Below are positions 6,576 to 11,509 of a stretch of DNA of 11,509 bases, one piece after another (the stretch's first letter is position 1; each line of letters opens with the position of its first letter). The position numbers and the translations under genes are program-made. The DNA lies in the NCBI GenBank assembly GCA_043813215.1, contig JBDRLH010000019.1, positions 1 to 11,509 of the forward strand, given 5' to 3'. The notes beneath the pieces are model-generated. The model was not told the origin of the DNA, did not search any database, and saw only the letters and a list, made by a program, of their open reading frames with translations. Source of the stretch: JBDRLH01 sp043813215 (GTDB taxonomy: Bacteria; Patescibacteriota; Minisyncoccia; Minisyncoccales; JAQTPW01).

Positions 6576-9281
6576 ATGATAAATAATCCGGGTAACTTTA
6601 CTCACAAAGCCCAAGAGGCCATCATGGCGGCACAGGATCTGGCCAAAAGCAAAAACCAGCAGCAGGTTGACGCCTTGCATTTAATGGGCGCGCTTTTGGA
6701 TCAAGAAGAAAGCGTCATTTTGAATTTATTGCAAAGAATCGGAATTAATACAGATACCTTAAAGAAAAAAATTTCCCTGGCCATTGACAGAATGCCCATA
6801 TTGGCCACTCCCCAAGCTTTCGGTCAATTTTATCTAACGCAGGATATGGCCAAGATTTTAGACAGGGCGCGCCAAGAAGCTTCAAAAATGGGCGACGAGT
6901 TTATTTCCATTGAGCATTTATTTTTAGCCCTTTTGGACACTCAGACTAAAGCCAAAGAGATTTTGGACAAAGCAGATTTTTTAAGAGGAGGAGGGGCAAC
7001 TTCAACTTTGGAACCTAGCCGGTTGGATTATAATACTTTTCTGAAACAACTGGCCGACATAAGAGGCGGCCAAAAAATAACCGACCCTGAACCGGAGTCC
7101 AAGTACCAGGTGATTGAAAAATATGCCAGGAATTTGACAACCCAGGCAAAGCAGGGAAAACTGGACCCGATCGTGGGCAGGGAAAATGAAATACGCCGAT
7201 TGATGCAAGTATTGTCGCGCCGAACCAAAAACAATCCGGTTTTAATCGGAGAAGCCGGCGTTGGCAAGACGGCAATCGTTGAAGGCTTGGCTCAAATAAT
7301 AGTTTCCGGCCAAGTGCCTGAATCCCTAAAAGACAAAGAATTGATCGCTCTGGACTTGGGCTCTCTTATTGCCGGCACAAAATACCGTGGAGAATTTGAG
7401 GACAGAGTAAAGGCATTTTTAAGAGAAGTGAACAGGGCCGGCGGCCGATACATTTTATTTATTGACGAACTCCATACTTTAGTGGGAGCGGGAGCCGCCG
7501 AAGGGGCGATTGACGCATCAAATTTATTGAAGCCGGCCTTGGCCAGGGGCGAGTTACGGGCTATCGGCGCCACCACTTTAAAAGAGTATCAGAAATATAT
7601 TGAAAAAGATCCGGCTTTAGAAAGGAGATTCCAGCCGATTTTGGTTCAGGAACCCACAATTGACGATACTATTTCAATTTTGAGAGGCATCAAAGAAAAA
7701 TACGAGCTGCATCACGGAGTAAGAATAAAAGATGCGGCTCTGGTGGCCTGCGCCCAATTGGCGGCAAGATATATCACCGACAGATTTTTGCCCGACAAAG
7801 CGGTTGATTTAATGGACGAAGCGATGTCGTCTTTGAGATTGGAAATTGAATCCCAACCCCAGGATTTGGAAAATTTGAGAAAAGAAATTCAGAAATTAGA
7901 AATTGAAAGAGAGGCGATAAAAGGCGAAAAATCACCCAAAAGAAAAACGGTTATTGCCCGCCAACTGGCAGATTTGAAAGAAAAATCAAAAGATTTGGAG
8001 ACAAAATGGCAGTCGGAAAAAGAAACGATCGCCAAAATTAAAAATTTAAAGAAAGAAATAGAGGCGACTCGTTTTGAATCAGAAAGAGGCGAGGCCGAGG
8101 CAAATCTGCAGAAAGTGGCCGAATTAAAATACGGCAAAATCCCCCAGCTTTTAAAAGAATTAAAGGCGGTTGAGAAAAAATTGGCGGTTTTTCAAAAAAC
8201 CAGGCCGATTCTTAAAGAGGAAGTGGGAGAAGAGGACGTGGCCGGAGTCGTGGCCAGGTGGACGGGAATCCCCGTGATGAGATTGCTGGAAGAAGAGGCC
8301 AGAAAACTGGAAGCCATGGAAGGCATCATCACCAAGAGGGTTGTCGGCCAGGAAGAGGCGATTGCGGCGATTTCTAACGCCATCAGGAGGTCTCGAGCCG
8401 GGATTTCCGAAGAAAACAGGCCTTTAGGCTCGTTTATGTTTTTAGGTCCGACAGGAGTGGGCAAGACCGAAACCGCCCGAGCCCTTGCTGGATTCTTATT
8501 TAATGATGAAAATTCTTTAATAAGATTGGATATGTCCGAGTATATGGAGGATCATACTGTTTCAAAAATGATAGGTTCTCCTCCGGGTTACGTCGGCTAT
8601 GAAGAGGGCGGCCAATTGACCGAGAAAATCAGGAGAAGGCCCTATGCCGTCATTCTGTTTGATGAAATTGAGAAAGCCAACCCAAAAGTATTTAATATTT
8701 TACTTCAGATTTTAGAAGACGGCAGGCTGACCGATGCCAAGGGCAGAATAGCTTCCTTTAAAAATGCCATTTTAATCATGACTTCAAATATCGGTTCCGA
8801 ATACATTGCCAAAATGGGCGCTTTGGGATTTTTGGGTCAAAAAGAAGAACAGGAAAAAGAAAATTTAAAAGAAAAAGTAATGGCCTCTTTAAAAGATAAT
8901 TTTCGGCCAGAATTTTTAAACAGAATTGACGAGATAATCATTTTTAATTATTTAGGAAGGCAGGAAATAAAAACGATTGTTGACTTGGAGCTTGAAAAAG
9001 TCGCCGGACGGCTTTTTAAAAAAGGCATCAATGTAAAAATTACCGACGAAACAAAAGAATTCTTGGCTGAAAAGGGTTTTGATCAGAACTTGGGAGCCAG
9101 GCCTCTAAAGAGAGTTATCCAGAGAGAAGTTTTAAACCCACTTTCTTTAAAAATAGTTTCAGGAGAAGTAAAAGAAGGCGAGAGGGTGGAGATTGATTTT
9201 GAGTCAGGCCGAATAAAAATTCTAGCGCAGAAAGATATTCTAAAAGTTAAAAATCAAAAAGAAAAAGTTTTAACCAGGTAG
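6576..9281 (+). CDS. clpB: ClpB disaggregase with a ClpC-like loop in its second ATPase domain
   Basis: This 901-residue AAA+ unfoldase pulls proteins out of aggregates with DnaK. It has an N-domain of two Clp_N repeats (about 1-145) and a first ATPase domain with Walker A GEAGVGKT (225-232), Walker B ILFIDE (293-298), pore Tyr270 and Arg350/Arg351. A coiled-coil middle domain (about 420-545) follows. The second ATPase domain has Walker A GPTGVGKT (624-631), Walker B VILFDE (692-697), pore Tyr672 and Arg783. The two Walker lysines are 399 residues apart, as in E. coli ClpB (K212/K611), so the full ClpB middle domain is present; ClpC has a shorter one. Unusually, Leu750-Gly751-Phe752 sits where ClpC and ClpA carry the ClpP-docking tripeptide, inside a stretch about 8 residues longer than in E. 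coli ClpB. CIRCE controls the promoter. No Shine-Dalgarno; probably leaderless or nearly so. Confidence 0.95.
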   Translation: MINNPGNFTHKAQEAIMAAQDLAKSKNQQQVDALHLMGALLDQEESVILNLLQRIGINTDTLKKKISLAIDRMPILATPQAFGQFYLTQDMAKILDRARQEASKMGDEFISIEHLFLALLDTQTKAKEILDKADFLRGGGATSTLEPSRLDYNTFLKQLADIRGGQKITDPEPESKYQVIEKYARNLTTQAKQGKLDPIVGRENEIRRLMQVLSRRTKNNPVLIGEAGVGKTAIVEGLAQIIVSGQVPESLKDKELIALDLGSLIAGTKYRGEFEDRVKAFLREVNRAGGRYILFIDELHTLVGAGAAEGAIDASNLLKPALARGELRAIGATTLKEYQKYIEKDPALERRFQPILVQEPTIDDTISILRGIKEKYELHHGVRIKDAALVACAQLAARYITDRFLPDKAVDLMDEAMSSLRLEIESQPQDLENLRKEIQKLEIEREAIKGEKSPKRKTVIARQLADLKEKSKDLETKWQSEKETIAKIKNLKKEIEATRFESERGEAEANLQKVAELKYGKIPQLLKELKAVEKKLAVFQKTRPILKEEVGEEDVAGVVARWTGIPVMRLLEEEARKLEAMEGIITKRVVGQEEAIAAISNAIRRSRAGISEENRPLGSFMFLGPTGVGKTETARALAGFLFNDENSLIRLDMSEYMEDHTVSKMIGSPPGYVGYEEGGQLTEKIRRRPYAVILFDEIEKANPKVFNILLQILEDGRLTDAKGRIASFKNAILIMTSNIGSEYIAKMGALGFLGQKEEQEKENLKEKVMASLKDNFRPEFLNRIDEIIIFNYLGRQEIKTIVDLELEKVAGRLFKKGINVKITDETKEFLAEKGFDQNLGARPLKRVIQREVLNPLSLKIVSGEVKEGERVEIDFESGRIKILAQKDILKVKNQKEKVLTR

Positions 9282-9285
9282 CAAA

Positions 9286-10002
9286 ATGTTGAAAAATATT
9301 CTTCGGATTTTAGAAATTTTTGCCGTGGGCATGATGGGCGGAATTTTTGCTACGCAGGTTTTGTGGCCTTATTTTGTTGAAAGGCCTTTTTTTGAAAAAT
9401 ACGGGCTATCCCAGCCGCCAGTTTATGTAACCGAAATAAAGGAGGTAATTATTCAGGAAAATACTGCCCTAGAAAACGCCATTGAAAAAAATCAGAAGAC
9501 AATTATCGGAATAAGGGCTAAAACCCAGGCCGGCAAAATCATTGAAGGATCGGGTTTAGTCGTCACTTCTGACGGCATGATTGTCACTCTGGCGGAATTG
9601 ATTCCGCAGGGCTCCTCTTTTTATTTTTATGTCGGCGGAAAGGCGGCCGCCTATCAAATTTTAAAAAGAGATGCCAAATTAAATTTGGCCTTGATAAAAG
9701 TTGAGAAAAATAACTTGCCAACGGCCGGTTTTGCCGACATGGATAAAATAAAATTAGGAGAAAGAATATTTTTAATCGGAACCGTCTTTGCCAGCTCAAC
9801 TCCTGAAATCATAGTTGACGAAGGAATAATTAAAAAAATTGATACAAGCTACATAAAAACAAGCATTGCCGAAGCAGAGGGCGTGACAGGAAGCGCTTTA
9901 TTTGATATAGAGGGAAACATTCTCGGTTTAAACAGCATAGACAAAGAAGGAAAAATAGTGACGATTCCTGTTTCTAAAATTAAGATATTCGTCGGTTTTT
10001 AG
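9286..10002 (+). CDS. Membrane-anchored HtrA-like pseudoprotease lacking the triad
   Basis: This 238-residue protein has an N-terminal transmembrane segment (about 9-28) and a trypsin-like domain of the HtrA type (about 58-236), without PDZ. Aligned by eye to the window's own HtrA, GSGLVVTSDG, LNLALIKV and DIEGNILGLN match conserved HtrA blocks. All three catalytic positions differ: His is Glu104 (TLAELI), Asp is Asn133 (KLNLAL), and Ser is Thr201 (GVTGSA instead of GNSGGP). Proteolysis is therefore unlikely; a binding, sensing or scaffold role is inferred. The frame is open and well formed, so this is not a decaying gene. It begins 4 bases after the clpB stop with a weak AGG seven bases before the ATG. 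It should share the CIRCE-controlled transcript, and a strong terminator follows. Confidence 0.85.
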   Translation: MLKNILRILEIFAVGMMGGIFATQVLWPYFVERPFFEKYGLSQPPVYVTEIKEVIIQENTALENAIEKNQKTIIGIRAKTQAGKIIEGSGLVVTSDGMIVTLAELIPQGSSFYFYVGGKAAAYQILKRDAKLNLALIKVEKNNLPTAGFADMDKIKLGERIFLIGTVFASSTPEIIVDEGIIKKIDTSYIKTSIAEAEGVTGSALFDIEGNILGLNSIDKEGKIVTIPVSKIKIFVGF

Positions 10003-10024
10003 GGTTAATTTTCGGAACTATTTT

Positions 10025-10052
10025 GGGTCCAGGAAACTGGGCTTGTTTTTTT
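10025..10052 (+). terminator. Intrinsic terminator of the clpB operon
   Basis: GTCCAG (10027-10032) and CTGGGC (10037-10042) form a 6-bp stem, one pair being a wobble, closed by a GAAA tetraloop and followed by TTGTTTTTTT. Two more G-T pairs can extend the base. It starts 23 bases after the pseudoprotease stop. The T tract also holds the likely -35 of the next promoter. Confidence 0.85.
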
Positions 10053-10069
10053 AGTTTATATGCTATAAT
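10043..10069 (+). promoter_or_regulatory. Extended -10 promoter of the 76-residue gene
   Basis: A perfect TATAAT (10064-10069) is preceded by TG at the extended -10 position (10061-10062). A weak -35 TTGTTT (10043-10048) lies 15 bases upstream, within the T tract of the preceding terminator. The predicted start near 10076 gives a 5' leader of about 45 bases. Confidence 0.7.
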
Positions 10070-10104
10070 ATTTATATTAATTTGAGTAGAAAAACATGTC
10101 AAAA

Positions 10105-10111
10105 AAGGAGG
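10105..10111 (+). promoter_or_regulatory. Strong Shine-Dalgarno that fixes a GTG start
   Basis: AAGGAGG lies nine bases before the GTG at 10121. It is the only near-consensus ribosome binding site in front of a credible gene in this window. It supports GTG over the in-frame ATG at 10133. Confidence 0.8.
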
Positions 10112-10120
10112 GAGCGTTAA

Positions 10121-10351
10121 GTGGGCAATGCAATGGAGATTATTTATGCAGAGATGCCGTATTTTGAGAGCATTAAGGAGGTCATTGATTATTTCGCCAA
10201 AAAAGCGAAGACAGCCGAGGAGGCGCATGTCGGCGCCGTCAAGTACGTAAAAGACAGATTTTTTCACACGGAGCAGGGAACGAAAGTCAACTTGACAGAA
10301 GAGTTTAAAGAGGCGATTTTTAAAAGGTTTGCCAAAATCCATCGTAATTAA
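10121..10351 (+). CDS. Unrecognised 76-residue soluble protein
   Basis: I do not recognise this protein. It has 76 residues, no transmembrane segment, no cysteines and many charged residues, with a basic C-terminus (KRFAKIHRN). The body reads as mostly amphipathic helix (about 17-50 and 56-73), for example SIKEVIDYFAKKAKTAEEA. The GTG start is supported by a strong Shine-Dalgarno; an in-frame ATG at 10133 would remove four residues. Reality as a gene is supported by its own extended -10 promoter, the ribosome site, a strong terminator just after the stop, and codon use rich in GCC, GTC and GAG. Its isolated, well-equipped transcription unit suggests high expression. A small regulatory, nucleic-acid-associated or ribosome-associated protein is possible but unproven. 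Confidence 0.8.
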   Translation: MGNAMEIIYAEMPYFESIKEVIDYFAKKAKTAEEAHVGAVKYVKDRFFHTEQGTKVNLTEEFKEAIFKRFAKIHRN

Positions 10352-10374
10352 AAAAAATGATTTCGGCTGGCAAT

Positions 10375-10407
10375 GGGCGCTTAGGATTTTTTCCGGGCGC
10401 CCTTTTT
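10375..10407 (+). terminator. GC-rich intrinsic terminator
   Basis: GGGCGC (10375-10380) pairs with GCGCCC (10397-10402), and an inner GGA/TCC pairing (10384-10386 with 10392-10394) extends the hairpin. A run of five T follows. It lies 24 bases after the stop of the 76-residue gene. Confidence 0.88.
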
Positions 10408-10408
10408 A

Positions 10409-10437
10409 TTGCCTCAATGCCGGAAAATTTATAGAAT
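10409..10437 (+). promoter_or_regulatory. Promoter of the lamin-tail-domain gene
   Basis: TTGCCT (10409-10414) and TAGAAT (10432-10437) are 17 bases apart. The predicted start falls at about 10443-10444, on or next to the ATG at 10444, so the mRNA would be leaderless. AAGGA touches the ATG directly and is too close to act as a normal ribosome site. Confidence 0.6.
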
Positions 10438-10443
10438 GAAGGA

Positions 10444-11509
10444 ATGTTTAAAAAAATCGCTATTTTTTCATTCATCCTAGCGGCGATTTTTTATTTTATT
10501 TTACATAAAGATAAACAGCCGATAGAGAACGTTAGCGAAGAAAAAACGGCGAATAATGAGGCGCAATATCTGACCCAAGAAACTGTTGCTGTCGGCGAGT
10601 TGGGATTACCTCAGTCAGAAATTTTAAGCTTAGATGAGATTCAGGAAAAACTGGACGATATCGCCGAGCAAATTGATATTTTAACGCAAGAAATCAAAGA
10701 GCTTTCTTTTCTAAAACAGGTAGCCGGAGCCGAGACAGAGTTATCTTTTGCTTCCTCTACCGAACCCATAGAGGACGAAGAAGAAATAGACGAAGAAATT
10801 ATAGAGGAGGAAATAGAGCAAGATGAGCTAGAGGAAAACGAGGAAATTCCGATTGTTCAGCCGCCGGCCCAAAAATTATGCCAAATTGAGCCGGGAGTTT
10901 TTCCGGAGAGAAATAAAGTGATGATAAATGAACTGGCTTGGATGGGAAGCATGGCATCGGCCGATAACGAATGGCTTGAAATAAAAAACGTTTTCGGCGC
11001 AGAAATAAGTCTTTCCGGCTGGCAGATAATAAGCGGTGACGGGAAAATAAAAATATTTTTTAGTAAAGAAGACTTTTTGCCTGCTTTTGCCTTTTACTTG
11101 TTAGAAAGAACTGACGACGAAACTTTGCCTGGGCTGGTGGCTGATAAAATTTATACCGGTGCTTTAAAAAATGACGGCGGCTCTCTTTATCTTTTTAACG
11201 AAAATTGCCAGCTTCAGGACGAAGTTTTGGCTGTTTCTGACTGGCCATTCGGAGACAACAATTCAAAAAGAACCATGGAAAGAAGGGGTGATTTTTCGTG
11301 GCAGACGAGCGCTAACGCCGGCGGCACTCCCAAAGCTGAAAACAGCGCAGGATTTTATGAGGTTTTTCATTCGGACGGCGGCGGAGTTGTGGAAATACCC
11401 CCAAAACCAGTATATTTAAAAATTTTAATTTCTGAAATACAGATTGCCGGCGAGGAATCAGAAAAAGATGATTTTGTAGAGCTTTATAATCCCAATTACA
11501 AAGATATTG
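10444..11509 (+). CDS. Membrane-anchored lamin-tail-domain protein, 3' end outside window
   Basis: The first 355 codons of a larger protein are present; the frame is open to the right edge. An N-terminal Lys pair and hydrophobic segment (about 3-20) form a signal peptide or anchor. A predicted coiled coil follows (about 61-92, EIQEKLDDIAEQIDILTQEI), then a strongly acidic stretch (about 107-134) that is mostly Glu and Asp, and a Pro-containing hinge (136-142). Residues 158-299 match a lamin tail domain: MINELAWMG at the start, a central NEWLEIKN, SLSGWQI, and the closing SWQTSANAGGTPKAEN. A second copy begins near 326 (LKILISEIQIAGEESEKDDFVELYNP). Bacterial lamin tail domains are beta-sandwich modules found on secreted proteins, often beside nucleases or in adhesin-like repeats. 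What follows is not visible. An extracytoplasmic role is inferred. Confidence 0.88.
   Translation, partial: MFKKIAIFSFILAAIFYFILHKDKQPIENVSEEKTANNEAQYLTQETVAVGELGLPQSEILSLDEIQEKLDDIAEQIDILTQEIKELSFLKQVAGAETELSFASSTEPIEDEEEIDEEIIEEEIEQDELEENEEIPIVQPPAQKLCQIEPGVFPERNKVMINELAWMGSMASADNEWLEIKNVFGAEISLSGWQIISGDGKIKIFFSKEDFLPAFAFYLLERTDDETLPGLVADKIYTGALKNDGGSLYLFNENCQLQDEVLAVSDWPFGDNNSKRTMERRGDFSWQTSANAGGTPKAENSAGFYEVFHSDGGGVVEIPPKPVYLKILISEIQIAGEESEKDDFVELYNPNYKDI

Noticed and set aside
9980..10342. 120-codon minus-strand frame over the 76-residue gene
   Set aside because: It runs antisense through a terminator, a promoter and a supported gene, with no ribosome site or family resemblance.
11171..11419. 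82-codon + strand frame inside the last gene
   Set aside because: It is out of frame with the lamin-tail-domain coding sequence, which has clear domain signatures across the same bases.
1..11509. Altered genetic code (TGA read as Gly or Trp)
   Set aside because: No complete gene ends in TGA, but none contains an in-frame TGA either, and all recognised motifs read correctly with the standard code.
1..11509. CRISPR array, insertion sequence or prophage genes
   Set aside because: No regularly spaced repeats of CRISPR length, no transposase or integrase, and no phage genes were found; the only tandem array is the 7-bp repeat.

Overview
The window reads as a compact, AT-rich bacterial chromosome segment, most likely from the Candidate Phyla Radiation (Patescibacteria, Parcubacteria-like). 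This is inference. The reasons are one-strand packing with gaps of a few bases, few Shine-Dalgarno sites, membrane-anchored HtrA-like and lamin-tail-domain proteins, and GT2 genes mixed with small glycoside hydrolases. All nine complete genes lie on the + strand and end in TAA or TAG. No in-frame TGA is needed, so the standard bacterial code fits.

Region 1 (1-4788) is a carbohydrate operon. It holds the C-terminal part of a GH1 beta-glycosidase, a DMT/EamA-type membrane protein, a membrane-anchored clan-A-like glycoside hydrolase, a polytopic GT2 glycosyltransferase with a QxxRW motif, and a small soluble GT2 enzyme. The last two meet at a 7-bp tandem repeat that supplies the stop codon of one gene and most of the start codon of the next. 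Together they look like a module that builds, trims or exports a surface polysaccharide or glycolipid. Region 2 (4816-6066) is a complete membrane-anchored HtrA-type serine protease with an intact triad and one PDZ domain.

Region 3 (6067-6575) is a 509-bp non-coding stretch, the most structured part of the window. In order it has a terminator-like hairpin after htrA, a second terminator whose 5' arm can instead pair with the first hairpin (attenuator geometry), a rod-like RNA candidate ending in a strong terminator, an 18-bp palindrome with three bulged adenines flanked by 8-bp direct repeats, and a CIRCE operator overlapping a sigma70-type promoter.

Region 4 (6576-10002) is the CIRCE-controlled heat-shock unit. 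ClpB carries an unexpected ClpC-like Leu-Gly-Phe loop in its second ATPase domain. Four bases later comes a membrane-anchored HtrA-like protein in which all three catalytic residues are replaced. The operon ends at a GAAA-tetraloop terminator.

Region 5 (10043-10410) is a self-contained unit for an unrecognised 76-residue protein with its own extended -10 promoter, the best Shine-Dalgarno site seen at a gene here, and a GC-rich terminator. Region 6 (10409 to the end) is a partial gene for an anchored, acidic, lamin-tail-domain surface protein that appears to be transcribed leaderless.

The observations most worth testing are the ClpB/ClpC hybrid loop, the paired pseudoprotease, and the layered RNA/DNA structures before clpB.
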